Below, in pieces: positions 1 to 6,914 of a DNA stretch of 8,684 nt. The DNA is taken from NCBI GenBank assembly GCA_964462125.1, contig CAYWXT010000239.1:1-8684 (forward strand). Reading direction: 5' to 3'. This DNA is from JAWLFY01 sp964462125 (GTDB lineage: Bacteria; Planctomycetota; Planctomycetia; Pirellulales; Pirellulaceae). The notes below the pieces were generated by a model. It was not told the origin of the DNA, did not search any database, and saw only the letters and a list, made by a program, of their open reading frames with translations. Each line of letters opens with the position of its first letter. Position 1 is the stretch's first letter. Position numbers and translations under genes: made by a program.

Positions 1-1
1 A

Positions 2-283
2 AACATGAGCGGATTCGTCTGCCCCGACTGCGGCAAAACCTACGACATCTTCGGCACAGGCGGCGCCCGGGAGAAGGCCGAGGCGTTGGACGTGCCATTT
101 CTCGGCGGGCTGCCGATCGACATCTCGCTGCGGATTGCCGGGGACGAGGGGCGTTTGGCCGAGGCGTTGCGGGAGGACGACCGGGCGCGGGCACCGTTTG
201 AGGCGGTCGCCAAGGCTCTGGTCCGCAACTTGGCGCAGCGCACCGCCGCGAGCCCGCCGAAACCGACGCTGCCGACCCTGTAG
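2..283 (+). CDS. mrp: Mrp/ApbC-family Fe-S cluster carrier ATPase, C-terminal fragment (5' end outside window)
   Basis: Only the last ~93 codons are present; the gene enters from the left edge, and the ATG at 5 is an internal Met (Asn-Met-Ser context), not the start. The visible part matches the end of Mrp/NBP35-type P-loop ATPases: a CPxC pair (Cys codons at 20-22 and 29-31), then YDIFGTGGA, a PFLGGLPID segment and an ISLR stretch. Family members bind a bridging [4Fe-4S] cluster through the CxxC of a dimer and pass it to apoproteins in the cytosol. The Walker A and B motifs lie upstream and cannot be checked. The tail after ISLR is Ala/Arg/Glu-rich and helical, ending in a Pro-rich TLPTL, so it diverges from the usual ending. 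The stop is TAG at 281-283. The family call is firm from the CPxC and FGTGGA context; the exact subfamily name is less certain. Confidence 0.85.
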   Translation, partial: NMSGFVCPDCGKTYDIFGTGGAREKAEALDVPFLGGLPIDISLRIAGDEGRLAEALREDDRARAPFEAVAKALVRNLAQRTAASPPKPTLPTL

Positions 284-297
284 TGACGCTGGCCACG

Positions 298-333
298 AAA
301 AAACCACGCCGGAAAAAAATTCGCGGCGTGGTT
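298..333 (-). terminator. Rho-independent terminator of the histone-like gene, between convergent genes
   Basis: A perfect 10-bp inverted repeat (302-311 with 324-333, stem AACCACGCCG) encloses a 12-nt loop. Read on the minus strand, it is followed at once by six T (complement of A298-A303). It sits 48 nt beyond the stop of the minus-strand histone-like gene. For the plus-strand mrp gene the same hairpin lies about 20 nt after the stop but lacks a U tract on that side, so it would work poorly in that direction. Confidence 0.65.
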
Positions 334-380
334 CGCGTGTCAGCGGAAAAGGCTTGAGTGCGGGACGGATCCCGCGAATC

Positions 381-626
381 TCAGCGCCGCTTCTTGGCGG
401 CCTTCTTCTTCGTCGCGCGCTTCTTCGTAGCACGCTTCTTGGTCGCCTTCCGCTTGACGGCCTTTTTCTTGGCCGCCTTCTTCTTCGTCGCGCGTTTCTT
501 CGTCACGCGCTTCTTGGCAGCCTTCTTCTTGGTCGCGGCTTTCTTGGCTGCCCGCTTCTTGGTGGCGCGCTTCTTGGTCGCACGTTTCACCGCCGCTTTC
601 TTCTTCGTCGCTTTTTTCTTGGCCAC
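381..626 (-). CDS. Histone H1-like Lys/Ala-rich DNA-binding protein, 81 aa
   Basis: Low-complexity basic protein resembling bacterial histone H1-like proteins (chlamydial Hc1/Hc2 and planctomycete H1-like proteins) and the Lys/Ala tail of eukaryotic H1. Such proteins bind DNA non-specifically and compact the nucleoid. Translated from GTG at 626 it is exactly 16 pentapeptides of the pattern A-[TAV]-K-K-[RK] plus a final Arg. By my count it has 37 Lys, 10 Arg, 21 Ala, 9 Thr and 4 Val and nothing else: no acidic, aromatic or Met residue beyond the initiator, and no globular domain. I chose GTG because GGAGG (633-637) stands 6 nt upstream; the ATG at 704 would add 26 residues of unrelated composition with no clear ribosome site. 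It is transcribed towards mrp and ends at the hairpin at 298-333. The class is clear from composition. The precise role is inferred, and any low-complexity basic tail protein would look similar. Confidence 0.82.
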   Translation of the reverse strand: MAKKKATKKKAAVKRATKKRATKKRAAKKAATKKKAAKKRVTKKRATKKKAAKKKAVKRKATKKRATKKRATKKKAAKKRR

Positions 627-630
627 GTTC

Positions 631-637
631 TTCCTCC
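631..637 (-). promoter_or_regulatory. Shine-Dalgarno that fixes the GTG start of the histone-like gene
   Basis: The minus strand reads GGAGGAA here, with GGAGG ending 6 nt before GTG at 626-624. It is the strongest ribosome site in the window, and it favours the 81-aa product over the longer ATG-started frame. Confidence 0.7.
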
Positions 638-727
638 GCGAGAAAGGAAACGTTGGCGAGTCATTGTGGCTTGCGAAACGTTCGTCTCGAAAGCCACCGG
701 CCACGGCTCACCAACATCGACTCGTGA

Positions 728-780
728 GACTGAATGACCGAGCTTCGACGTCCACGTCGACCATGCTCGTTCACTCAGTC
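728..780. repeat. 53-nt imperfect inverted repeat (long hairpin) upstream of the histone-like gene
   Basis: Outer arms 728-743 and 765-780 pair at 14 of 16 positions (mismatches at 734/774 and 738/770). An inner stem, 745-751 with 754-760, pairs perfectly around the near-palindrome CGACGTCCACGTCG. No T run follows on either strand, so a terminator is less likely than a leader structure, operator or small-RNA element. It lies about 100 nt upstream of the GTG start at 626, in the expected leader or promoter region. Confidence 0.6.
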
Positions 781-837
781 GAACAAAAACTTGCGGTAAC
801 TGTACGCGGTTCGACGATTTCCGCAACATCTTTTCAC

Positions 838-868
838 AAAAAAAGTGCTTGCACCGAAAAGTTTTTTT
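838..868 (-). terminator. Possible weak bidirectional terminator (A7-hairpin-T7)
   Basis: The plus strand shows seven A (838-844), the short inverted repeat GTGCTTGCAC (845-854), then CGAAAAG and seven T (862-868). On the minus strand the small hairpin is followed directly by T7, which fits termination of the M50 peptidase transcript about 100 nt past its stop. The stem is only 4-5 bp with a 2-nt loop, so this is tentative. Confidence 0.35.
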
Positions 869-948
869 GCTATGGATGACCGCGCGCCACGGTCACTTTG
901 GCGCCTCACACGTGCCATCGACACGTCCGCGACACTCAACGGCGCGCT

Positions 949-1752
949 TCAATAACGCCAGCCACCATGCATCTGCAGCAACTGAAAGTTCGAGATCGCG
1001 AGCGACAAAAAGAGGATACCGAGAAAATACGAACCGGTGCGAAAGCCGTACATCGCCATCAAGCCAGCGGCGATCAGGCTGATCCACAACGATTGCTCGG
1101 TGCGCCCGCCGACAAGCGACACGACCGAACGCATGATGCGACCGCCATCGAGCGGCCAGACGGGAATCAGGTTCAGCAGCGCCCAGAGCACACTCGGAAA
1201 GGTGTAGAACGTGACCAGCGCGAACAACCCAGCACTGTCGATCGGTTCGCCCTCGAGCACGCCGGGAATCCGGCCCAAGCCTGCCGGCATGAACGCGAAC
1301 GCGATTACCTGGTACCCGAACCACTTGAACAAACCCACCAACAGTATCGCCGAGGCGATCTGCGCCAACGGCCCTGCTGCCGCGATCCAAAGATCCTGCG
1401 TCGCCCCCAGGTTCGTCGGCGAAAACCCGCGCGTGCTCGAAAATGTGCTCCGTGGAACCGCCAGCCCGCCGAAGTGATAGAGGATCACCGAGGATTCGAT
1501 GCCGTACATGCGGAACGCGAAGGCATGTCCCAGTTCATGAATCAGGATCGACACCAACACGCAGACGCCCCACAGCAACAGCAGGGGAAACCGTCCTGGA
1601 CTTTCCATCCCGAGCATGCGGTCGATGCCGTCGACCAACGCGTAACCAAACACGATCGCACCGATCCAGAACGTCCACGCGACCCGAATCGGAAACCCGA
1701 ACAGCTCGAAGCGGATATCGTAGGGGGACTCGGGCGGTTCTTGAAGCAACAT
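949..1752 (-). CDS. M50-family membrane metallopeptidase (site-2 protease type), 267 aa
   Basis: An intramembrane zinc metalloprotease of the S2P/SpoIVFB-like class; members cut substrates within or near the membrane, often to release regulators. Visible motifs are the zinc motif HELGH at residues 72-76, inside hydrophobic segment ILIHELGHAFAF, and the second-site motif NLIPVWPLDGG at 194-204, whose Asp202 is the expected third zinc ligand. About six hydrophobic segments are seen (roughly 22-42, 58-78, 122-145, 172-194, 222-240 and 241-258). No PDZ or CBS domain is present, so it is a minimal member. The N-terminal 20 residues are hydrophilic. The ATG at 1752 has no obvious Shine-Dalgarno. 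It lies 34 nt after the stop of the upstream prolyl oligopeptidase gene on the same strand, so the two are probably co-transcribed. Substrate unknown. All catalytic residues are intact. Confidence 0.9.
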   Translation of the reverse strand: MLLQEPPESPYDIRFELFGFPIRVAWTFWIGAIVFGYALVDGIDRMLGMESPGRFPLLLLWGVCVLVSILIHELGHAFAFRMYGIESSVILYHFGGLAVPRSTFSSTRGFSPTNLGATQDLWIAAAGPLAQIASAILLVGLFKWFGYQVIAFAFMPAGLGRIPGVLEGEPIDSAGLFALVTFYTFPSVLWALLNLIPVWPLDGGRIMRSVVSLVGGRTEQSLWISLIAAGLMAMYGFRTGSYFLGILFLSLAISNFQLLQMHGGWRY

Positions 1753-1786
1753 GGCGTTCTAGGCTCGGTTGGGGAGTCGATTGGGG

Positions 1787-4045
1787 TCACTGCAGGTTTT
1801 CGATCAGAAACGACCACAGATCGGCGTACTCGTCGATCCGTTTGCTGACCGGCGTCCCAGCCCCGTGGCCAGCCCGGGTTTCGATCCGGATCAGGGTCGG
1901 CTGCGCACAGCCCTGCGCCGCCTGCAGCGCGGCGGCGAATTTGAAACTGTGCCCGGGGACCACGCGATCGTCGCGGTCGGCAGTGGTGATCAGCGTGGCC
2001 GGGTAACAGGTGCCGGGCTCCAGATTATGCAGCGGTGAATAGGACAGTAGGTTTTCGATCTGGTCCGCCTCGTCACTGCTTCCGTACTCGGTGACCCAGG
2101 CCCATCCGATCGTGAAGCGGTGATAGCGAAGCATGTCCATCACCCCGACCGCCGGCAGGCAGGCGCCGAACAGCTCGGGGCGCAGGGTCATCGCCGCACC
2201 GACCAGAAGGCCGCCGTTGCTGCGGCCCTCGATCGCGAGCCGACTCGGCTGGGTATAGCCGCGATCGATCAGACACTCGGCCGCCGCGATGAAGTCGTCG
2301 AAGACATTTTGCTTCTTCAGTCGCATTCCGTCTTCGTGCCACTGCCGCCCGTACTCGCCACCGCCCCGCAGATTGGCGACCGCGAAAATGCCGCCGCCCT
2401 CGAGCCAGGCTGCCCGGGCAGGCGAGAAGCTGGGGGTCAACGAAATATTGAACCCACCGTAGCCGTACAACAGCGTGCGATTGCTTCCATCGAGCTCGGT
2501 ATCGCGGTGGCGGGTGACGATAATCGGCACGCGGGTCCCATCGGGACTGGTCGCGAACAACTGCTCGGTGACGTAATCGTCGGTGTCGAAGGCGACCTCC
2601 GGGCGTCGCCACAATTCCGTTTGCTCCGACCGCAGATCGATCCGGTAAATCGACGTCGGCGTGACGTAGTTGGTGAACGCGAAGAAGGTGTCTCCGGCGT
2701 CGCGCCGACCGCCGAAACCGCTGACCGTTCCGACACCGGGAAGTTCCAGCTCATCGATCAGGGAACCGTCGCGCCGATGCCGCGTCACCTTGCCCCGGGC
2801 GTCTTGCAAGTATTCCGCATAGAACGTCTCCCCAAACAGGGTGGCCGATTCCAACACGTCCTCACTCTCGGGGAGCACTTCCTGCCAGTGATCGCGGTCG
2901 GGGTGATCGATGTCGACCGCGATCAGCCGCCGTTTGGGCGCTTCGTGGTCGGTGATGAAGTACAGCGTGCCGGCGGTCGAAGCGGTGAGCGTGTATTCGG
3001 CATCGAAGCCCTCGATCAGCGGCCGCACCTCGATGTCGGCAACGGACATGACGCCAGGGGCCGACAGATCGGCGATGAAGACCTGGTTTTTCGGTTCCGA
3101 GCCTTTCCAGTTTTCGATCACCAAATAGCGACCGTCATCGCTGATCCGCGGCGAGAATCCCCACTTCGGCTCATCGGAACGCTCATAGACGAGAACGTCT
3201 TCACTTTGATCGGTCCCCAGGCGATGGAAGTAGAGCTTTTGGTTCTCGTTGGTTCCTGTCAGCTCATCGCCGTCGGCGGGGGCGTCGTAGCGAGCGTAGA
3301 AGAAGCCGCTGTTGTCGTGTTTCCAGGCGATCCCGCTGAACTTGACCCAGCGGACGACATCGTCTCGATCGGTCCCCTCAGCGACGTTGCGGACATGCCA
3401 TGTCCGCCAGTCGCTGCCGCCGTCGGCCAAACCGTAGGCGAGCAACGTCCCATCCTCGCTGGGAACCCAGCTCGAGAGCGCCACCGTGCCGTCTTCACTG
3501 AACTTATTCGGGTCGAGCAACAATTCGCGCTCCGCGTGGGGCACGGCGGCTTTGTAGAGCACGCTTTGGTTTTGCAGCCCGTCGTTGTGGGTGAAGAAAT
3601 AGTTCGCGCCCCGATGGACCGGCACGTCGTAGCGTTCGTGGTTCCAGAGCCGCTCCAACCGCTCCCGCATCGGCTCGCGCGATGGCAACGCATCGAGGTA
3701 GCTACGCGTGATCTCGTTCTGGGCCTCGACCCAGGCAGCGGTCTCGTCACTCTCGGTCTCCTCCAACCAGCGATACGGGTCGGCGACTTCATGTCCGTGA
3801 TAGTCATCGACCACAGGGACCGTCTCTGTTTCGGGGTAGCGCATCGGGCGGGCCGGCGTGGAAGGGTTGGAATCAGGCGCGACGGAGGCGTCGACGTTCT
3901 CCGCGGAATCCCGAGTCTCGGTTCGTTCTGGCTCGTCGGCGAAGCCGCGCTGGTATGGAATCACGCCGGTCACCGGCAGGCAACCGGCGATGATGATGGT
4001 GACCCGTACCAACGGACTTGCCCAATCGGGTATCTTCATTTTCAT
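1787..4045 (-). CDS. Prolyl oligopeptidase family serine peptidase (S9A), probable lipoprotein, 752 aa
   Basis: Cleaves short peptides after proline; the S9A fold is a seven-bladed beta-propeller over an alpha/beta-hydrolase domain. The N-terminal family segment starts near residue 68, with DPYRWLEE about residues 89-96. The catalytic domain shows YGYGGF (about 527-532), NLRGGGEYG (about 558-566), GRSNGG with nucleophile Ser609, the DDRVVP motif with the catalytic Asp (692/693), and AGHGAG with His727. The triad is complete. The preferred start is ATG at 4045, giving MKMK..., then IIIAGC, a plausible lipobox with Cys22 and an Ala/Pro/Ser/Glu-rich linker of about 45 residues. This implies membrane anchoring outside the cytoplasm; the hydrophobic core is short and follows an Arg, so the lipoprotein call is moderate. 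Starting at ATG 4156 would add 37 basic, uncharacteristic residues and overlap comEC. It heads the minus-strand pair with the M50 peptidase and diverges from comEC, 60 bp away. Confidence 0.92.
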   Translation of the reverse strand: MKMKIPDWASPLVRVTIIIAGCLPVTGVIPYQRGFADEPERTETRDSAENVDASVAPDSNPSTPARPMRYPETETVPVVDDYHGHEVADPYRWLEETESDETAAWVEAQNEITRSYLDALPSREPMRERLERLWNHERYDVPVHRGANYFFTHNDGLQNQSVLYKAAVPHAERELLLDPNKFSEDGTVALSSWVPSEDGTLLAYGLADGGSDWRTWHVRNVAEGTDRDDVVRWVKFSGIAWKHDNSGFFYARYDAPADGDELTGTNENQKLYFHRLGTDQSEDVLVYERSDEPKWGFSPRISDDGRYLVIENWKGSEPKNQVFIADLSAPGVMSVADIEVRPLIEGFDAEYTLTASTAGTLYFITDHEAPKRRLIAVDIDHPDRDHWQEVLPESEDVLESATLFGETFYAEYLQDARGKVTRHRRDGSLIDELELPGVGTVSGFGGRRDAGDTFFAFTNYVTPTSIYRIDLRSEQTELWRRPEVAFDTDDYVTEQLFATSPDGTRVPIIVTRHRDTELDGSNRTLLYGYGGFNISLTPSFSPARAAWLEGGGIFAVANLRGGGEYGRQWHEDGMRLKKQNVFDDFIAAAECLIDRGYTQPSRLAIEGRSNGGLLVGAAMTLRPELFGACLPAVGVMDMLRYHRFTIGWAWVTEYGSSDEADQIENLLSYSPLHNLEPGTCYPATLITTADRDDRVVPGHSFKFAAALQAAQGCAQPTLIRIETRAGHGAGTPVSKRIDEYADLWSFLIENLQ
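3980..4045 (-). other. Predicted lipoprotein signal peptide of the prolyl oligopeptidase
   Basis: Codons 1-22 encode a Lys-bearing start (K2, K4), Arg14, then the hydrophobic run VTIIIAG ending at Cys22. I19-A20-G21-C22 fits the lipobox [LVI][ASTVI][GAS]C. The hydrophobic run is shorter than usual. After Cys22 comes a low-complexity linker, typical of anchored enzymes. Confidence 0.5.
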
Positions 4046-4105
4046 GGTTGTCACTTGAGACCAGGATCCTGAGCTTCGTCCACACCTGACCGAAAGCGTA
4101 CTCTC

Positions 4106-6649
4106 TTGACTGGGGCCAGACCAAGCGTAGGACCGAATGCGGCGACGCATCGGCAACCGTTGGTCTTCTTTGCCGTCGCTTCGGTGGTCGGCATTTTGAT
4201 CGATTCATACCTCGATCCCGGCGGTGGGCTGTGGGTGCTCGCATTCGTTTTGCTCGCTCTGGTGGGGTGGGCGGGACCGAGTTCAGTGCGAACCGTCGCG
4301 ATCATCGCCCTGTTTCTGCCGCTGGGGGCGGCCCGGCGTTCATTCCAGGCATCGACGTACGAATCGAATTCGCCCTGGCAATGGCTGGACTCGGACCACA
4401 CTCCCTGCATCGTCGAGGGAGTGATCGATCGGGCGCCGCGATTGCGGAGTCAGCGGCGGATCGGACCTGCGAGCGGACCGGCAGATGCAGATTGGCAAAC
4501 GCGACTCGAAATGTCGCTGGAACGGATCCGTCACCGACAAACGTTTCGTCCATTCTCAGGCCGCGCCCTGGTCACGGTTGACGGCCAGCGAGACGACTTG
4601 CAGCCCGGCGATCGAGTTCGAGTCTTTGGTTCGCTCAGCCGTGTAGAAGCTCCCACGAATCCGGGCCAGACCGATTTCCGTGAATTCGATCGTCGACGCG
4701 GGATTCACGCGCGATTGAGCGTCCGTCAGGAGGAGCAGATCGAGGTTCTCGACGCGAACCACTTTCATCCGGGACGCTACGTGGCTTCCATGGCGCGTGC
4801 GGCGCGCGAACGGTTACTGCAGCACCTGGATGAGTCGACCGGTCCGTTGGCGGTCGCGTTGGTGATTGGCCAGCGAAGTTTCGTCGATCCGCCAACACGT
4901 CAGCGGCTGTTGGAAACCGGAACGGCCCATCTGTTGTCCGTCAGCGGCCTACATCTCGCGATCATCGTCTTGATCGCCAAAGGGATCGCGACGCTGCTGC
5001 GGCTGCCGAAGGCTTGGCAACTCGTTTGGATCCTGGCCGTCAGCGGGTTGTATGTCGCCATCACCGGCGGCCGGCCGCCAGTGGTGCGAGCGGCGATCCT
5101 GGTCGGCATGGTGATCTTCGCCCTGGTCCTCCGCCGGCCCTCGCAGACACTCAACACGCTCGCTTTAGCGGCGCTGGTGTTGATCTATTGGAACCCGGAG
5201 AATGTGTTTCGCGTCGGCGTGCAGCTGTCGTTCTTGGCCGTTGCGACGCTGGTCATCGGGACGCCGCGGCGCGTCACCGCGGTCGATCGGTTGAAAGAAG
5301 AACAATCCCAGCGGTTCGAGGCGCTGATCGACAGCTCCCGCACTCGTTGGCACTCGGCCCTCCACCTCAGTCTCCGCTGGCTGGGTCTCGCGCTCTGGTA
5401 CAGCAGCTGTGTGACAGCGATCACGACACCATTGGTGTGGCACCAGTTTCATGTCATCTCGCCGATCAGCGTGGTGACCAACGTCGTGGTTGGACCGATG
5501 ATGTTCGTGGCGCTCGCCGCCGGGGTGGCCACGGTCGTCTTCGGCGGGGCCGCCGATTGGCTCGCTGTCGTTCCCGCCGCGATTTGTCATGGTAGCCTGT
5601 CGTTGATCGACACCAGCATCACGACGGCCGCCGCGTTTCCCGCGGGACATCGCTGGTTGCCCTCGCCGCCGACCTGGTACGTGATCGTGTTCTATGCCGG
5701 CATTCTGGCGAGTTTCGCGCTGTCGGCGATGATGCGGCTGCGTTGGAGCGGAGTCCCCCTGTTGATCCGCTCGTTCGAAATCGGATCGTGGGCTCGCATC
5801 GCATGGATCATGACTTGGATGCCGACCGCGTATTGGCTGGCTACCCAGCCGGCACCGCTACCGGCGGGAACGGTGGAAGCGACCTTCGTTGACGTGGGAC
5901 ATGGCACCAGCGTCGTCGTCCGTTGCAGCGAAGATGAAGCTTGGCTTTACGACTGCGGCCGGCTGGGCAACAGCGACGGGAGCAGTCGCGGGATTGAAGA
6001 CGTGCTGTGGTCGATGGGACATACCCGGCTCGAAGGCGTGTTCTTGTCGCATGCCGATGCGGATCACTTCAACGCGCTGCCGGGGATCCTGCGACGGTTC
6101 TCGATAGGACAAATCATCACCCCGCCGGGGATGCTCGACCAACCGGGACGATCGCTGGCCGCCGTTGGCGACGCGATCGAACAGGCTGGGATCCCGGTAT
6201 TGGAATTGGCCGATGGGGATGTGATGGAGATTCCGGGAGGAGTGGCTCGAGTGTTGCATCCGCCCCTGCAGCGGTTACGGGGGAATGACAACGCGAACAG
6301 TTTGGTCCTGCAAGTCGACGGCGGAGGCGTTCCGTTGTTGTTGCCCGGAGACTTGGAGTCGCCAGGGACGGAAGTCATGACGCGCCAGCCCCGCATGCCG
6401 CCCGGTGGCGTGTTGATGGCCCCCCACCATGGCAGTCTGACCTTGGATGCCGAATCGGTCCTGCAGTGGTCCCGGCCGCGGGAGGTGATTGTCAGCGGAG
6501 GCCAGCGGGCGCGTCACCCCGAGGTGGCCGAAGCCTTGTCTGTGCGGGGCTCTGCCGTCCACGTCACCGCCGACAGGGGCGCGATCCGGGTTCGCATCGA
6601 TCGAGCCGGCGAAGTGGAGCTCCGCAGCTGGCGAAATTCACGCTGGTAG
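4106..6649 (+). CDS. comEC: ComEC/Rec2-family DNA internalisation protein, 847 aa
   Basis: Inner-membrane channel protein that carries single-stranded DNA into the cytoplasm during natural transformation. Three family parts appear in order. First, an N-terminal membrane and OB-like region (DUF4131 type): hydrophobic segments about 19-34 and 42-76, then the soluble part to about 215. Second, the Competence membrane domain about 245-545, with the signature HLLSVSGLHLA at 275-285. Third, a C-terminal metallo-beta-lactamase-like domain about 590-840 with FVDVGHGTS (594-602), SHADADH (648-654), NDNANSLVL (727-735), LLPGDLE (745-751) and APHHGS (772-777). The zinc-ligand pattern is intact, so the nuclease-like domain looks functional. 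Length is normal for a three-domain ComEC. The frame opens after a stop at 4070-4072; TTG at 4106 is the first possible start, without a clear Shine-Dalgarno, and TTG at 4160 is the alternative. It is divergent from the peptidase operon. No other competence gene is visible. Confidence 0.93.
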   Translation: MTGARPSVGPNAATHRQPLVFFAVASVVGILIDSYLDPGGGLWVLAFVLLALVGWAGPSSVRTVAIIALFLPLGAARRSFQASTYESNSPWQWLDSDHTPCIVEGVIDRAPRLRSQRRIGPASGPADADWQTRLEMSLERIRHRQTFRPFSGRALVTVDGQRDDLQPGDRVRVFGSLSRVEAPTNPGQTDFREFDRRRGIHARLSVRQEEQIEVLDANHFHPGRYVASMARAARERLLQHLDESTGPLAVALVIGQRSFVDPPTRQRLLETGTAHLLSVSGLHLAIIVLIAKGIATLLRLPKAWQLVWILAVSGLYVAITGGRPPVVRAAILVGMVIFALVLRRPSQTLNTLALAALVLIYWNPENVFRVGVQLSFLAVATLVIGTPRRVTAVDRLKEEQSQRFEALIDSSRTRWHSALHLSLRWLGLALWYSSCVTAITTPLVWHQFHVISPISVVTNVVVGPMMFVALAAGVATVVFGGAADWLAVVPAAICHGSLSLIDTSITTAAAFPAGHRWLPSPPTWYVIVFYAGILASFALSAMMRLRWSGVPLLIRSFEIGSWARIAWIMTWMPTAYWLATQPAPLPAGTVEATFVDVGHGTSVVVRCSEDEAWLYDCGRLGNSDGSSRGIEDVLWSMGHTRLEGVFLSHADADHFNALPGILRRFSIGQIITPPGMLDQPGRSLAAVGDAIEQAGIPVLELADGDVMEIPGGVARVLHPPLQRLRGNDNANSLVLQVDGGGVPLLLPGDLESPGTEVMTRQPRMPPGGVLMAPHHGSLTLDAESVLQWSRPREVIVSGGQRARHPEVAEALSVRGSAVHVTADRGAIRVRIDRAGEVELRSWRNSRW

Positions 6650-6650
6650 A

Positions 6651-6670
6651 GGAGGCCACTCGGTGGCTCC
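6651..6670 (+). terminator. Hairpin directly after comEC, possible terminator
   Basis: GGAG(G)CCAC pairs with GTGGCTCC around a 3-nt TCG loop, giving 8 bp with one bulged G, starting 2 nt after the comEC stop. No T tract follows, so it may be only a 3'-end structure or pause site. Confidence 0.25.
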
Positions 6671-6732
6671 GACGGGGCAGGCATCCCCGGCAGGCGCGTA
6701 GGCAAACGTCGATCAGTGTGTAGGATTGGGCT

Positions 6733-6876
6733 AGGCTCTGTCTGAAAACGAGGTTGATGCATTGGGTTGAGCCTCGAACCGCCGTAAGCACTTTCCTCGG
6801 GCCCTTGGACGGCGTGGCCAACCAGGCGCCGGCCCCGCGGCGAGCGCTGCCGGCTCAAGGTTTTCAGACAGAGCCT
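6733..6876. mobile_element. MITE-like element, 144 bp with perfect 17-bp terminal inverted repeats
   Basis: AGGCTCTGTCTGAAAAC at 6733-6749 is repeated as its exact reverse complement at 6860-6876. The interior is G+C-rich and has no credible gene. It holds a further inverted pair (TTGAGCC 6767-6773 with GGCTCAA 6852-6858) and two GCCGGC boxes (6828-6833 and 6849-6854). Size and perfect ends suggest a non-autonomous transposable element or the remnant of an insertion sequence. The flanks are CTA on the left and TGA on the right; I see no clear target-site duplication, and I cannot name the parent family. It lies between comEC and the hemX-like gene, and its right end is 38 bp from the latter's start, so it may affect expression of the hem genes. 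A large regulatory stem-loop is the main alternative. Confidence 0.6.
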
Positions 6877-6914
6877 GATCGATCCCCTGCCCCTGCCGAG
6901 GCGCTCCCCCACCG

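Larger units (their letters stand above)
627..948. other. Gene-free stretch between the M50 peptidase gene and the histone-like gene
   Basis: About 320 bases without a credible gene. The short frames in it share no composition with neighbouring genes and lack ribosome sites. It should hold the 3' end of the peptidase transcript and the promoter and leader of the histone-like gene, both on the minus strand. It contains a 53-nt imperfect hairpin (728-780), an A7-hairpin-T7 structure (838-868), a 6-bp inverted repeat (877-882 with 890-895), and two copies of AAACGTT (648-654 and 676-682). No convincing -35/-10 pair for the histone gene was found by eye. The best is TTGCGG with TACAGT, read on the minus strand just upstream of the long hairpin, and it is weak. 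Confidence 0.6.

Noticed and set aside
381..620. Repeats in the 381-620 region considered as a CRISPR or tandem satellite array
   Set aside because: The periodicity is 15 bp and in frame with pentapeptide codons. There are no unique spacers, so it is coding repetition.
849..876. Plus-strand promoter-like match TTGCAC, 16-nt spacer, TGC plus TATGGA (extended -10)
   Set aside because: It would fire antisense into the M50 gene with no plus-strand gene to serve. The A/T runs here are better explained as terminator-like sequence.
135..879. Plus-strand frames through the histone-like gene, including one rich in Phe, Leu and Ala that resembles a membrane protein
   Set aside because: The apparent hydrophobic repeats are the complement of Lys/Arg codons of the histone-like gene, which has its own strong ribosome site and terminator.
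898..1848. 316-codon open frame on the plus strand opposite the M50 peptidase gene
   Set aside because: Its composition (many Arg, Gln, His) is that of an antisense shadow. The minus strand has HELGH and the PLDGG motif.
2120..4072. 650-codon open frame on the plus strand opposite the prolyl oligopeptidase gene
   Set aside because: It is a mirror frame of a G+C-rich gene with complete catalytic motifs on the minus strand. Its translation has no recognisable domain.
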